Shown in pieces: positions 17,301 through 25,421 of a stretch of 64,000 bases of DNA. Origin of the DNA: Cellulomonas sp. KRMCY2 (lineage in GTDB: Bacteria; Actinomycetota; Actinomycetes; Actinomycetales; Cellulomonadaceae); contig NZ_JAGF01000001.1 in assembly GCF_000526515.1 (NCBI RefSeq), forward strand, positions 3,720,001 through 3,784,000, read 5' to 3'. Under the pieces are notes generated by a model. The model was given only the letters and a program-made list of their open reading frames with translations, did not search any database and was not told where the DNA came from. The position numbers and the translations under genes are program-made. How positions within the stretch are numbered: the stretch's first letter is position 1; each line of letters begins with the position of its first letter.

Positions 17301-17655
17301 TCCGCGCCGCGAGCCCGTGCACGGTCCACGCATCAGCCAGGTCGCTCTGGTCGCCCACCGGCAGGGCGATCCCGCGGGCCTCCAGGAACGCGGAGACCCC
17401 GTCCTCACGGGCACGGCCGTCGACGTAGCGGCGATAGTCAGTCACCGCGTCGAAGGGCTGGTACGGACCGGCGCCCGACAGCCTCAGGTCGTTCAGCACC
17501 TCGTCGAAGAGTCGCGCCCATGCCGCGGCGTGAACCGACGCGGTGTCCGTCACGACACCGTCCATGTCGAAGATCACCGCCTCCTGGGGCGGGACGGCAC
17601 CCGTCGGGACGGCACCTTCGGGGCGATCGCTGCCGTCCGCCCATGCGTGCGTCAC
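14380..17655 (-). CDS. GH65 glycoside phosphorylase fused to beta-phosphoglucomutase
   Basis: A 1091-residue bifunctional enzyme. Residues about 25-245 are a HAD-type beta-phosphoglucomutase (FDMDGVVTD with the DxD nucleophile near 30-32, TASRN, and KPAPAMF/VVEDATAG motifs). Residues about 255-1060 are a GH65 phosphorylase of the trehalose/kojibiose/maltose group, with GEGYRGHVFWDE and the general acid Glu in MGPDEYHDG. Together they would turn an alpha-glucobiose plus phosphate into glucose and glucose 6-phosphate. The GTG start at 17655 overlaps the TAG of the preceding small gene (TAGTG). Its place at the end of a copper operon is odd. The substrate cannot be fixed from sequence. Confidence 0.9.
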   Translation of the reverse strand: MTHAWADGSDRPEGAVPTGAVPPQEAVIFDMDGVVTDTASVHAAAWARLFDEVLNDLRLSGAGPYQPFDAVTDYRRYVDGRAREDGVSAFLEARGIALPVGDQSDLADAWTVHGLAARKNSLYLEALARAGVRVFPGTVDLVRRLKAGGVRAALVTASRNASVLLAEADLTGLFDVVVDGQVAAERGLPGKPAPAMFLEAAQLLGVNPARAAVVEDATAGVAAARRGGFGLVVGIDRGNQRQALLAAGAHMVLGDVSQLDLGALRADPWSLVYEGFDPAHEGHREALTTLGNGYLGTRGTAPERAADDVHYPGTYLAGVYNRITSNVHGRAMENESLINVPNWLVLDVRVGQAEWWSSGGLTTTQERRELDLRRGLLTRHAVLTDSLGRRLRLTQRRLVSMARPHVAALETTLVAEGWTGPVSIRCGVDAGVTNGNVAEYRGLADRHLRTVAAEVTEQGTILVEVETTQSQVRIATGARVRLTGTGTPAMTGVEQEGDRTMHRFDLVLLDGEPVTVDKTVAVVTSRDAAFASPRQGALEQLGATQGGFVALLAEHQDAWARLWARFAVRLDADSQTQLVLNLHAFHLLQSVSPHTADVDAGVPARGLHGEGYRGHVFWDELFVLPVLTAHLPWVGRALLEYRFRRLPAARRAATHEGYAGAMFPWQSGSDGREETPLELFNTRSGRWIPDNSRRQRHVGLAVAYNAWSYYQATGDVAWLAHRGADLIIEVARFLTSLATYDADQDRFHLSGVMGPDEYHDGYPDAPGRGLRDNAYTNVLTSWVCGRAVDVLALTSGHDCDDLRDRLRIGAGEAARWEQLSRRLAVPFHSDGIISQFDGYDDLIEFDWGRYRRTYGNIGRLDLILDAEGDSTNRYKLAKQADVLMLVYLLGPEELVTTLDRLGYPLAPDILPRTVDYYLARTAHGSTLSRVVHTSVLARMDPARAWQNFQEALAADLDDTQGGTTSEGVHLGAMAGTLDIVVRAFAGLRTQDDTVILDPRLPTGLRRAEFDLQHRGQRLRVSLAHDSVTVEADHCAANPLVRVRVGGGIAVTMTGGQCQMFRHQRAAPPRHAEAQWNPVAPQDQPGHGPTCP

Positions 17656-17789
17656 TACGGATCCTCCTGACTGTCCAACGATGGCGCCTCAGCCGCCTCG
17701 GATGCCGCAGCGACCCGACCGCAGACCCAGCAGGGGTGTGCGGTCGGGTCGGTCAGGTGAGCGACCTTGTCGCCGCTGCACCGACCCAT
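17655..17789 (-). CDS. 44-residue Cys-containing peptide, possible zinc-ribbon remnant
   Basis: The ATG at 17789 follows AGGGAGGA by about ten bases. The reading starts MGRCSGDKVAHLTDPTAHPC and continues with WVCGR, so it has three cysteines, two of them as CWVC. The rest is acidic and Ala-rich. It lies between the cupredoxin-ATPase and GH65 genes and overlaps the latter by one base. A small metal-binding or zinc-ribbon peptide is possible. I do not recognise a family. Confidence 0.45.
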   Translation of the reverse strand: MGRCSGDKVAHLTDPTAHPCWVCGRVAAASEAAEAPSLDSQEDP

Positions 17790-17832
17790 CACGGATCGGT
17801 TCCTCCCTGACAGCCGTTGCCTCGAACGGCCG

Positions 17833-20613
17833 TTAGTGCGAGTGGTGGTCATGCGCCGCGTGGTCGTGCGGGGCGGTGACGTAGCGGGCGGGGTCCTCGA
17901 CGAAGCTCTTGTGGCAGTGGTGGGAGCAGAAGTAGTACGTGTGCCCCTCGTGCTCCACGCTCGCAGCCGCGGCCGAGGGGTCCACGCTCATACCGCACAC
18001 CGGGTCGGTGGTCGTGGTGGGGGTGGTGGTCATGGTGTCCTCCGGTTGATCGTCGGCTCCGACTTCGACCACCGGTTCGATGGCCGAGACTGTGATGTCC
18101 TGCGGGAGCGCGGTCGGCGTGAACCGGCGCAGGCGGTTGGCGTTGGTGACGACGGACAGCGAGGAGAGTGCCATCGCCGCAGCGGCGATGACCGGGCTCA
18201 GGCGCAGACCCAGCCACGGGTAGAGGGCGCCGGCCGCGATCGGGATCCCCAGGCCGTTGTAGATGAAGGCGAAGGCCAGGTTCTGTCGGATGTTGCGCAT
18301 CGTCGCCCGGGACAGGTCAACGGCCGTCACCAACCCGCCGAGCGCCCCGGAGATCAGCGTGATGTCCGAGGACTCGATCGCCACATCGGTGCCGGTGCCG
18401 ATTGCCGAGCCGACATCGGCCTGGGCGAGGGCTGGGGCGTCGTTAATCCCGTCGCCGACCATCCCGACGACGCGCCCTTCGTCCTGGAGCCGCTTGACCT
18501 CCCGAGCCTTGTGCTCGGGCATGACCTCGGCCACGACGCGACTGATCCCGACCTGCCGGGCGATCGCCGCAGCCGTGGTGCGGTTGTCACCGGTCATCAT
18601 GACCACCTCGATACCCCGGGACTTGAGGGCAGCGACCGCAGCGATGGAACCCTCCTTGACCGTGTCAGCCACCGCAATGACCGCAGCGGGCCGGGAGTCG
18701 ATCGCGACCAGCATGGGCGTCTTGCCGTCGCCGGCGAGTCGCTGCTGGTCCGCCAGGAGGCTCCCGACGTCGACGCCGGCCGCGACCAGCAGCCGCGCGT
18801 TCCCGACCAGGATGTTGCGTCCGTGCAGCCGGGCACCCACGCCCTTGCCGGTGATCGAGTCGAACTCGGCGACGTCGTCCAGCACCAGGCCGCGCTCCAG
18901 CGCCCCGGCCACGATGGCCGCGGCCAGCGGGTGCTCGGAGGACCGCTCGACGGAGGCCACCAGCTGGAGCACCTCGTCGGCCGTGAAGCCCTCGCTCGGA
19001 ACCACGTCGGTGAGCGCAGGCTTGCCCATCGTGATGGTGCCCGTCTTGTCCAGGACCACGGTGTCCAGCTTGTGCGCCGTCTCCAGGGCCTCGGCCGAGC
19101 GGATCAGAATCCCCGCCGTGGCCCCTTTGCCGGTCCCGACCGTGATCGACAGCGGTGTGGCGAGCCCAAGGGCGCAGGGGCACGCGATGATCAGGACCGA
19201 GACGCCGGCCACCAGGGCGAAGACGATCACTGGCGGTGGGCCGATCAGAGCCCAGGTGACGAAGGTCCAGATGGCGATGATGATCACCGCCGGCACAAAG
19301 TACCCCGAGACCCGGTCGACGACCCGCTGGATCGGCGCCTTGGAGCCCTGGGCCTGACGGACCAGCTTGATGATCTGGGCGAGCATCGTGTCCGCGCCGA
19401 CCTTGGTCGCCCGGTAGCGGAAGGTCCCCGTCTGGTTGATCGTCGCCCCGATCACCACGTCACCCACCGACTTGACGCCTGCGATCGGCTCACCGGTGAT
19501 CATCGACTCGTCGACCGCGGACCGACCCTCGACGACCTCGCCGTCGACCGGAAGCTTCTCCCCCGGCCGCACCACGACGACGTCGCCCTTCAGGACGTCC
19601 TCGATGGGGATGTCGAGCTCAGCGCCCGCGCGCCAGACCCGCGCCGTGCGGGGCTGGAGACCGATCAAGGTCCGGATCGCCTCACCCGTGCCGGCCTTAG
19701 CCTGCGTCTCGAACAGGCGGCCCAACAGGATCAGGGTGATGATCACCCCGACCGCCTCGTAGTACACCTCCCGCACCTCGGTGGGAAGCAGCCCAGGTGC
19801 GACCGTGACGACGACGCTGAAACCGTAGGCGGCGATCGTACCGATCGTGATCAAGGAGTTCATGTCCGCGCCGCGGTGGCGCAGTGCGAGCCACCCGGTG
19901 CGATGGATCGGCCACCCCGTGTAGAGCATCACCGGTGTGATGAGTGCGAACTGCAGCCAGCGGTCCATCAGCAGCTCGGGGACCCAGTCCACCTCGAAGA
20001 GCTCGACGGCCATCACGGCGAAGAGGACCGGGAAGGTCAGGGCCGCGCCGAAGATAACGCGCTTCCTCAGGTCGGCGATCTCGGCCGTGCGCTCGCGCTC
20101 CTCATCCTCCTCGGCCTGTGCCGCCGTGAGCGGGTTGGCCCCCGCATCGTCCGACCTGTGCGCGGTGGGCGACATGACAGCAGGGGGCTCGAGCACCGCG
20201 ACGGACGCGACGGACGTGGGCGTCCCGGATGCGTCCGCCCCCTGGCCATCCACGACGACCAGTCGGCCACGCAGCATGTTCATCCCGCACGCGAAGGCGA
20301 AAGTCCCCGTCTCGCCTGGGACGAACTCCACCGTCGTGGTCTGGTAGGCGGGGAGCATCTGGTTGACCTTGAAGTCCGGCATCACCACCCGCGCGGAGCA
20401 GTCACCGGCCTCCTGCCGGTCGAACTCGATCCGCACCGGCACACCGCGGGTCACCTCGACCAGGTCGGGGCTGTAGCCGCCCTGGACCTTGATCCGGACA
20501 ACCTGGACCCCCTGGTCCAGGTCAGGTCGCCCGGTCCGCTTCGGACCGAAGAAGAACCACAGCGCCCCACCCGTCAGAAGAGCCGCCACGCCAACGACCA
20601 GAACCGCGTTCAT
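17833..20613 (-). CDS. Cupredoxin - P1B copper ATPase - YHS fusion
   Basis: A 926-residue three-part copper pump. It starts with one membrane anchor (residues 1-22) and an extracytoplasmic cupredoxin domain (about 28-125, ligands in [11 protein letters not shown] and FACGMNM). The ATPase core follows with CPC at 478-480, D522 in DKTGT, SEHP, TGDN and [10 protein letters not shown]. The last helix carries [17 protein letters not shown]-terminal YHS domain ([16 protein letters not shown]) ends in a His-rich tail ([11 protein letters not shown]). It lacks the usual HMA domain. The start at 20613 is chosen for its ATGA overlap with the CopZ-like gene and the GGAGG upstream. A decayed paralog lies at 13333-13784. 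Confidence 0.93.
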   Translation of the reverse strand: MNAVLVVGVAALLTGGALWFFFGPKRTGRPDLDQGVQVVRIKVQGGYSPDLVEVTRGVPVRIEFDRQEAGDCSARVVMPDFKVNQMLPAYQTTTVEFVPGETGTFAFACGMNMLRGRLVVVDGQGADASGTPTSVASVAVLEPPAVMSPTAHRSDDAGANPLTAAQAEEDEERERTAEIADLRKRVIFGAALTFPVLFAVMAVELFEVDWVPELLMDRWLQFALITPVMLYTGWPIHRTGWLALRHRGADMNSLITIGTIAAYGFSVVVTVAPGLLPTEVREVYYEAVGVIITLILLGRLFETQAKAGTGEAIRTLIGLQPRTARVWRAGAELDIPIEDVLKGDVVVVRPGEKLPVDGEVVEGRSAVDESMITGEPIAGVKSVGDVVIGATINQTGTFRYRATKVGADTMLAQIIKLVRQAQGSKAPIQRVVDRVSGYFVPAVIIIAIWTFVTWALIGPPPVIVFALVAGVSVLIIACPCALGLATPLSITVGTGKGATAGILIRSAEALETAHKLDTVVLDKTGTITMGKPALTDVVPSEGFTADEVLQLVASVERSSEHPLAAAIVAGALERGLVLDDVAEFDSITGKGVGARLHGRNILVGNARLLVAAGVDVGSLLADQQRLAGDGKTPMLVAIDSRPAAVIAVADTVKEGSIAAVAALKSRGIEVVMMTGDNRTTAAAIARQVGISRVVAEVMPEHKAREVKRLQDEGRVVGMVGDGINDAPALAQADVGSAIGTGTDVAIESSDITLISGALGGLVTAVDLSRATMRNIRQNLAFAFIYNGLGIPIAAGALYPWLGLRLSPVIAAAAMALSSLSVVTNANRLRRFTPTALPQDITVSAIEPVVEVGADDQPEDTMTTTPTTTTDPVCGMSVDPSAAAASVEHEGHTYYFCSHHCHKSFVEDPARYVTAPHDHAAHDHHSH

Positions 20614-20930
20614 CTCCAGCCACCTCCGATCGGCATCTGGTCCGCGGCGGTGCAATCACGGTTGTCCCGGACCACCAGTGGATCCCGCCCGGGCGGCCGA
20701 GTGCTCAAGCTGTGATCAGTCACCGTGAAGCCCGCCTCCGTCACCGCCGTGACGAGCGCCTCCGGAGCGACCAGCTCGTCACTCCGGACCACCACGGGCG
20801 AATGCCCACCGACGCGCAGGCTGATGCCCACCTCCACGACCCCGTCAAGATCGTGGAGCCGCTCGAGCACCTCGACCAGGCACGTGCCGCACATGAGCCC
20901 CTCGACAGAGAACAGCTCCTTGTGAGTCAT
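20610..20930 (-). CDS. CopZ-like HMA metallochaperone
   Basis: A 106-residue cytosolic protein with an HMA domain in which the metal site is GLMCGTC (residues 11-17), close to the CopZ GMTCxxC. It has an unusual C-terminal extension of about 35 residues with a further Cys. It likely carries Cu(I) to the ATPase, whose gene overlaps by ATGA. The ATG at 20930 is preferred because GGGGAGG lies eight bases upstream; a longer frame reaches back into the operator. The CsoR-type operator at 20949-20968 lies directly in front. Confidence 0.88.
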   Translation of the reverse strand: MTHKELFSVEGLMCGTCLVEVLERLHDLDGVVEVGISLRVGGHSPVVVRSDELVAPEALVTAVTEAGFTVTDHSLSTRPPGRDPLVVRDNRDCTAADQMPIGGGWR

Positions 20931-20948
20931 TGCCCGACCTCCCCTTGG

Positions 20949-20968
20949 TACCCTACCCCTGTACGGTA
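20949..20968. promoter_or_regulatory. CsoR-type operator upstream of the copZ-like/ATPase operon
   Basis: TACCCTACCCCTGTACGGTA closely resembles the CsoR operator known in front of Bacillus copZA (TACCCTA...TATGGTA). It ends 19 bp upstream of the chaperone start, so it would overlap the promoter or the transcription start. Together with box 5 it suggests repression by CsoR plus activation by CopR. Confidence 0.65.
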
Positions 20969-21010
20969 TAAGCATCCGTGGGCACGGAATGGGTTCCCAT
21001 TTCGGCTCGA

Positions 21011-21030
21011 TGAAGGTTCTATGAAGACCG
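21011..21030 (+). promoter_or_regulatory. CopR-type tandem box 5
   Basis: Reads TGAAGGTTC-TA-TGAAGACCG, 80 bp upstream of the CopZ-like start, in the usual orientation for a minus-strand gene. Confidence 0.75.
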
Positions 21031-21071
21031 GACACGAGGCGACCCCGGTTGCTCGACGGTGGGCGCTCGAT

Positions 21072-21356
21072 CTAGTGGCAACCGGACCTGGTCGGCGGCT
21101 GAGCCTCGTCAACCGCTGCGTTCCGATCGGGCGCCTCGGCCAGACCGGCGCGATTGCCATGACCCACGTGACCAGTCTCCGCGGACTGAGCATGCCGGCT
21201 GCCGTGACCCCCATGGCCGCCGGCGTGCATCGCCAGCATCAGGCCGACGAGGGCGAGCGACGCGATGGTCCGTCCGGACACACCGGCCAGCCACAAGACG
21301 CCGGCCAGGACCGCGACGCCGAAGTACAGCTTGCCTGACAGGCTCTTGAGGGACAT
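21072..21356 (-). CDS. Small His-rich membrane protein (DUF2933-like)
   Basis: A 94-residue protein with two short hydrophobic segments (about 8-27 and 29-44) followed by a His/Gly-rich part (MHAGGHGGHGSRH, GHVGHG) and a final Cys-His. The form is that of the DUF2933 type, often found beside copper genes. The start at 21356 is the only good ATG. The His cluster points to metal binding. No catalytic role is visible. Confidence 0.65.
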   Translation of the reverse strand: MSLKSLSGKLYFGVAVLAGVLWLAGVSGRTIASLALVGLMLAMHAGGHGGHGSRHAQSAETGHVGHGNRAGLAEAPDRNAAVDEAQPPTRSGCH

Positions 21357-21446
21357 CTCGACCTCTGCTTCCTGGACGCCACGCGCCCATCGGTACCCAG
21401 ATGCCCAACGTGGTACGCACTGATGAAGATTCGGCTGTGATCTCGG

Positions 21447-21466
21447 TCAAGGTCTGCTGACGCTTC
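21447..21466 (+). promoter_or_regulatory. Weak CopR-type box
   Basis: Reads TCAAGGTCT-GC-TGACGCTTC. A perfect half-site TGAAGATTC lies nearby at 21424-21432. Together they could serve the small membrane protein at 21072-21356. Confidence 0.35.
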
Positions 21467-21589
21467 ACGTACGTCGGTTCCGGCGAACTCGCTGCGGTAT
21501 CCCGCTCAGCACTCCGTCCCGTCCGGGCAACAGCGCCGGTCCCCGGGCCGAACGTCCCGGTAGGGCGGGCCGACCAATGCGGCCCGACC

Positions 21590-21609
21590 GAGACTTCATC
21601 GAATCTTCG
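21590..21609 (-). promoter_or_regulatory. CopR-type tandem box 7
   Basis: Minus strand reads CGAAGATTC-GA-TGAAGTCTC, 161 bp upstream of the VanY-like carboxypeptidase start. Confidence 0.65.
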
Positions 21610-21770
21610 TCGTTCCCCGTTGAGTGCACGCCGACCGGGCATCAAGCATGTCCCAGCAGGACATTCCTGACCTGGGCCGGTCGCCCGACACTGCACGGCC
21701 GATCGCCGAAGCCCGCTTCGCAGCGAGCACCAGCCCCAGGGACACTGACAGCGCACGAGGAGAAGCCGAC

Positions 21771-22637
21771 ATGGCCACGGAGCACCGTCTCCACCTCCAA
21801 GAACCGCCCGGCCCCGCTCGGCCCGGCGCCCCGCACCTGCGCCGCCGGGACCTACGACCGGTCCGGGCCACGGGCCCCGGGCACCGAAGGCGCGCCAAGC
21901 TCGACCCGCGTCGCGCCGCCGCACGCCTCGGTGTGGTCACCGCGATGGTCGTGTCCACGGCAGCCTTCGCAGTCGCCGGACGCGCCGAGCCGGCTCCTCC
22001 CGTCGCTCCGGCCACCGGACTCTCCGCCGTCCAGGTTCTCAGCGCCCCGAGCGCTGATGCCATCCCACCTGAGAGCCTGCGCGCCGTCCGTGACCGCCCT
22101 TCCATCGTCGGCGTCGGCGTCGGCGTCGAGCTGACCTCCCGCATCGTCGAGCGGCCCTCGCGCGGCGCCGTGCGACCAGCGCTGCCCGACTGCACCGGCG
22201 TCGTGACCGACATCGGCACCAACGGCCGGCTGCCGGCCGCCGCATTGTGCGACCTGTGGCAGGCGCCATACCAGGACCGCGCGGACGCCGTGGTCACCTT
22301 GTTCGCGCTCAATGACGCCTACCGGGCGGCGTTCGGGCGGGACATGTGCCTGTCGTCCGGCTACCGAGACCTCGAAGAGCAGGCCGCGCTGCGTGCGCGC
22401 AGGGGGGGCCTGGCCGCGGCGCCGGGAACCAGCAACCACGGCTGGGGCTTGGCAGTGGACCTGTGCCCCTCGACGTACTCCGGCGACGCTGGCACCTGGC
22501 TGCACGAGGTCGGACCGGTGTACGGGTGGGCCAACCCGGCCTGGGCCCACCGCGGAGGCGACGGACCTTACGAGCCGTGGCACTGGGAGTACACCGACGC
22601 GGTGACCGAGATCGAGGCGCGCTCCGGAGGCCGGTGA
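21771..22637 (+). CDS. D-alanyl-D-alanine carboxypeptidase, VanY type (M15B)
   Basis: A 288-residue exported enzyme that trims the last D-Ala from peptidoglycan stems. A basic N-terminus and a membrane segment (about 50-72) act as signal anchor. The catalytic domain fills the last 130 residues, with SSGYRDLEEQ, the zinc ligands in GTSNHGWGLAVDL and the active-site and ligand motif PWHWEY. GAGGAGA lies before the ATG at 21771. A CopR box upstream suggests that this cell-wall enzyme belongs to the copper response. Confidence 0.88.
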   Translation: MATEHRLHLQEPPGPARPGAPHLRRRDLRPVRATGPGHRRRAKLDPRRAAARLGVVTAMVVSTAAFAVAGRAEPAPPVAPATGLSAVQVLSAPSADAIPPESLRAVRDRPSIVGVGVGVELTSRIVERPSRGAVRPALPDCTGVVTDIGTNGRLPAAALCDLWQAPYQDRADAVVTLFALNDAYRAAFGRDMCLSSGYRDLEEQAALRARRGGLAAAPGTSNHGWGLAVDLCPSTYSGDAGTWLHEVGPVYGWANPAWAHRGGDGPYEPWHWEYTDAVTEIEARSGGR

Positions 22638-22707
22638 TGAGGCGGCGGCCCCTCGGTGAGCGGGACCATCCGCCCGCCGATGGTGACCGCGTCGGCGGTC
22701 ATCCTCG

Positions 22708-22727
22708 GGCACTTGAGCGAACCTTCA
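22708..22727 (-). promoter_or_regulatory. CopR-type tandem box 8
   Basis: Minus strand reads TGAAGGTTC-GC-TCAAGTGCC, 100 bp upstream of the DUF2892 gene. Confidence 0.65.
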
Positions 22728-22827
22728 TGGAAGGACAGCCCGGTCTCCATCTGAGTCGACCAGCGTCTCAGGTAACGGGTGAGACACCCAGCCGATGGCT
22801 CGCCTACCTGTCCACGAAGGAAAGGCC

Positions 22828-23073
22828 ATGACCATCCACGTGACTGTCAACATCACTCCGACGGAACGGGTCGCACGCATCCTGGTGGGCTTGCTCGGAG
22901 TCCTCGGTGGATCGATTCTGCTGGCCGGTGCCGGGTCGGCGACTGCCGTGGTCCTCGAGGTCCTCTTGATCGTGGCCGGACTCGACCTGGTCGTGACCGG
23001 GGCACTCGGCCACTGCCCCCTGTACAAGAAGCTGGGTCACGTTCCGGCCTCGCTGAGGCAGGTGACCTCATGA
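22828..23073 (+). CDS. DUF2892 (YgaP-type) membrane protein
   Basis: An 81-residue protein with two membrane helices, starting at the ATG at 22828 (GAAGGAAAGG upstream). The family pattern is clear: a short N-terminus ending in TPTERVARILVGLLG, a small loop, then LIVAGLDLVVTGALGHCPLYKKLG, in which the CP-LY motif is typical. In other bacteria this domain is fused to rhodanese or stands alone in thiol- or metal-stress loci. It overlaps the next gene by ATGA. The role is unknown. Confidence 0.8.
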   Translation: MTIHVTVNITPTERVARILVGLLGVLGGSILLAGAGSATAVVLEVLLIVAGLDLVVTGALGHCPLYKKLGHVPASLRQVTS

Positions 23074-23372
23074 CGCGACCGACGTCCAGCAGGGTCCCGA
23101 TCCCGCTCCCGGCGGCACGGCCCGAGATCGCCCACCCGGACACGCTGCTGCACGAGCACGACCGACGCGAGCACCCCGCGGAGAGCCCCGCCCATCACGG
23201 CCACTCCGGCCACCGGCTGATGATGATCGCCTGCTGCATCCCCATGCTGGTGATCGTGGGCGTCCTCGTCGCGACCGGTGTGGCGGGCTCCGGCGCGATC
23301 CTCTACGCCTTCGTCTGCCTGGGGGCGATGGCCGTGATGATGTTCGCGATGCCGGGTGACGGCCACCACTGA
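23070..23372 (+). CDS. Small His-rich membrane protein
   Basis: A 100-residue protein coupled by an ATGA overlap to the DUF2892 gene. The N-terminal 48 residues are hydrophilic and end in a His cluster (HHGHSGHR). Two membrane segments follow, with CC and several Met residues (MMIACCIPMLV, AMAVMMFAMPG). The last residues are GDGHH. It resembles other His/Met-rich proteins of this island in style but shares no clear family with them. Confidence 0.65.
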   Translation: MTRPTSSRVPIPLPAARPEIAHPDTLLHEHDRREHPAESPAHHGHSGHRLMMIACCIPMLVIVGVLVATGVAGSGAILYAFVCLGAMAVMMFAMPGDGHH

Positions 23373-23752
23373 CCCCGCTCGCACCGTGCGCAGTCGCCAC
23401 GCTGGCTCCGCTTGGCGACTCCGCGATGCCAACCACGCACCCGTTGGCAGCGACGGGCGCCGCTGCATGCCGTCCTGTCTTGGACGAAGCCTTCAGAGCG
23501 GAGCATCCATGACGCACCGGCGCTCTCGGCCTTCAGGTCAGCCAACGAGCGGCCGATCACCGGATGCCTCGGTGACCACCGAGCCCGGAGGCCGGCGGTG
23601 CCCATTGCCGTCTCGCGGCTATGCATGAGGCCCTTCCATCGCGTGCCCCAGCCCGTCCTTGACGTGATCTTGAGGTTGTGTGAACAGGGCCTTGAGCCGA
23701 GCGGCGCATCGTGGGATGTGTTCAGTCGGACTGCCAACGAAAGGAGCGGACA
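23373..23752 (+). other. 380-bp stretch without a convincing gene
   Basis: It begins with a hairpin (23392-23420). A poor CopR-like sequence TTGAGGTTG-TG-TGAACAGGG lies at 23670-23689, about 64 bp before the next start. No coding frame here has both a ribosome site and a recognisable product. Confidence 0.5.
23392..23420 (+). terminator. Hairpin after the DUF2892/His-rich pair
   Basis: AGTCGCCA at 23392-23399 pairs with TGGCGACT at 23413-23420 around a 13-base loop, 20 bp after the stop codon. It has no T-run and is of moderate strength. Confidence 0.45.
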
Positions 23753-23998
23753 ATGATGGGATACGGATGGGGGATGGGTGCCGGCGGGTGGATTGCCATG
23801 GCCATCTTCTGGATCGGCCTGCTCGTGCTGGTCGGATGGGCCGGTGTGCGGGCCTTCCCCACGGGCCGGGACACCGGGGCCAGATCAGAGACGCCCGATG
23901 AGGTTCTCGACCGGCGATTCGCCGCGGGTGAGCTGGATGCGGAGACCTACCAGTCGATGCGGGTCGCCCTCACCTCGAGCCGGACGGGTCGGAGGTAG
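23753..23998 (+). CDS. SHOCT-domain small membrane protein
   Basis: An 81-residue protein with a Met/Gly/Trp-rich start (MMGYGWGMGAGGW), one membrane helix (about 13-33) and a C-terminal SHOCT motif (PDEVLDRRFAAGELDAETYQ). AAGGAG precedes the ATG. It is the first gene of a four-gene unit with the exported Met-rich protein and the first two-component system. Two related proteins are encoded at 39013-39252 and 48456-48728. The Met-rich face may bind Cu(I), but this is inference. Confidence 0.75.
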   Translation: MMGYGWGMGAGGWIAMAIFWIGLLVLVGWAGVRAFPTGRDTGARSETPDEVLDRRFAAGELDAETYQSMRVALTSSRTGRR

Positions 23999-24003
23999 GC
24001 GAC

Positions 24004-24684
24004 GTGACGCGCAGAATCGCCGTGCTTCTTGTGCCGATGCTGGCCCTGGCCGGCGTCATCGCCTCTGGCACGTGGCTGGTGACCCACGGGCGGGATGCGG
24101 CCTGGTCGTCCTCCGCCTCGGGTGGGACGGCCGGCTGGCAGGGGTGGGGCGGGATGATGGGCCCGGCACCGACGCTCGGGGGGATGATGGGTGGACCCGG
24201 CTGGCTCGACGGCGAGTCCGAGCCGGTCAACGACTTGGCGGAGGCGCGCGAGCAGGCCGGGCGGTTCGCCGATGCGATCGCCGCCGACCTGCGCGTCGGT
24301 GAGGTGATGCGTTTTGAGAACCACTACTACGCCGAGCTGGAGGACTCCGAGGGCGCCAACGTCACCGAGGTCCTGGTGGACCCGCGCACGGGAGGCGTCC
24401 GAACGGAGTTCGGTCCGGCGATGATGTGGAACACAGGTCTCGGGATCAGTTCCGGCGCCTCGCGATCGCCGCAGCTGTCGGCCGACCAGGCCCGCGGGGC
24501 GGCCGAACGGGAGCTGCCGGCGGGGATGACGCTCGGACCGGCCGAGGCGTTTCCCAGCTACTACACGATGCACACGCTGCGCGACGGACAGATCCAGGGC
24601 ATGCTCTCGGTTCACGCCGTGACCGGGGACGTGTGGGACCACACCTGGCACGGTCGGTTCGTGGAGATGTCGGAGCCCGAGTGA
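24004..24684 (+). CDS. Exported Met-rich protein with PepSY-like repeats
   Basis: A 226-residue protein with an N-terminal signal anchor (about 4-25), then a Trp/Gly/Met-rich linker (WGGMMGP, GGMMGGPGW), and a soluble part with two segments that look like PepSY modules (LAEAREQAGRFADAIAADL... EVLVDPRTGGV and LSADQARGAAERELPAG... VHAVTGDVWDHTW). The GTG start at 24004 uses the GGAGG at the end of the SHOCT gene, and its TGA overlaps the regulator GTG. It may be a periplasm-side copper-binding or sensing partner of the adjacent histidine kinase. Confidence 0.65.
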   Translation: MTRRIAVLLVPMLALAGVIASGTWLVTHGRDAAWSSSASGGTAGWQGWGGMMGPAPTLGGMMGGPGWLDGESEPVNDLAEAREQAGRFADAIAADLRVGEVMRFENHYYAELEDSEGANVTEVLVDPRTGGVRTEFGPAMMWNTGLGISSGASRSPQLSADQARGAAERELPAGMTLGPAEAFPSYYTMHTLRDGQIQGMLSVHAVTGDVWDHTWHGRFVEMSEPE

Positions 24685-25421
24685 GCCAGGTTCAAGGTGC
24701 GGTCCCTGCAGCCCGTGGCGGCACACCGCCGCCACGGGTGCGGGTGCTCGTCGTCGAGGACGAGCCCCCGATCGTGCGGGTGCTCGTCGGCTACCTCGAG
24801 CGTGAGGGTCTCGAGGTCGTCGTGGCCGGCGACGGCGAGAGCGCGCTGGACGCAGTTCGCGCGTACCGGCCCGATGTGGTCGTCCTGGACCTGATGTTGC
24901 CCGGCATCGACGGGCTGGAGGTGTGCCGGCGCCTCCGGACCTTCTCCGACGCGTATGTGATCATGCTGACGGCGCGGACCGAGGAGATCGACAGGGTGGT
25001 GGGTCTTTCCGTCGGAGCTGACGACTACCTTGGGAAGCCATTCTCGCCGCACGAGCTCGTGGCGCGAGTCAGAGCCATGCTCCGCCGTCCCCGGGTCGGC
25101 GCCGCCGACGTGTCGACCACGCGCACGTTCGCAGATCTCACGATCGACCCGGCAACGCGCGAGGCAACCCAGGACGGGGCACCCCTGGAGCTGACGCGCA
25201 CGGAGTTCGACCTTCTCGACGTCCTCTCCGAGCGCCCCCGCCAGGTTGTCCCCCGCGAGCAGCTGTTCGAGCGGGTGTGGGGCGGGCAGTGGTTCGGTGA
25301 CGATCACGTGGTCGACGTGCACGTGGCGAACCTGCGGCGCAAGCTCGGTGACGACGCCCGGGCGCAGCGCTACATCCGCACCGTGCGGGGCGTCGGCTAC
25401 AGCATGGGCGCCGACACGTGA
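24681..25421 (+). CDS. OmpR-family response regulator (CopR-like, copy 1)
   Basis: A 246-residue transcription factor. The receiver domain (about 20-135) has VVEDE at the acidic pocket, phospho-acceptor D70 in VVVLDLMLPG, and the conserved Thr and Lys (LTA, GKPF). The C-terminal winged helix (about 150-242) contains LTRTEFDLLDVL and RRKLGDD...IRTVRGVGYSMG. GTG start overlaps the previous stop (GTGA), and its own stop overlaps the kinase start. OmpR-type factors bind direct repeats with 10-11 bp period, so it is a candidate to read the boxes spread over this island. Confidence 0.93.
   Translation: MSQVQGAVPAARGGTPPPRVRVLVVEDEPPIVRVLVGYLEREGLEVVVAGDGESALDAVRAYRPDVVVLDLMLPGIDGLEVCRRLRTFSDAYVIMLTARTEEIDRVVGLSVGADDYLGKPFSPHELVARVRAMLRRPRVGAADVSTTRTFADLTIDPATREATQDGAPLELTRTEFDLLDVLSERPRQVVPREQLFERVWGGQWFGDDHVVDVHVANLRRKLGDDARAQRYIRTVRGVGYSMGADT

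Noticed and set aside
17767-20715. A 982-codon open frame on the plus strand opposite the copper pump
   Set aside because: It is the antisense shadow of the cupredoxin-ATPase-YHS gene, with low-complexity Arg/Gly/His-rich translation, no ribosome site and no family resemblance.
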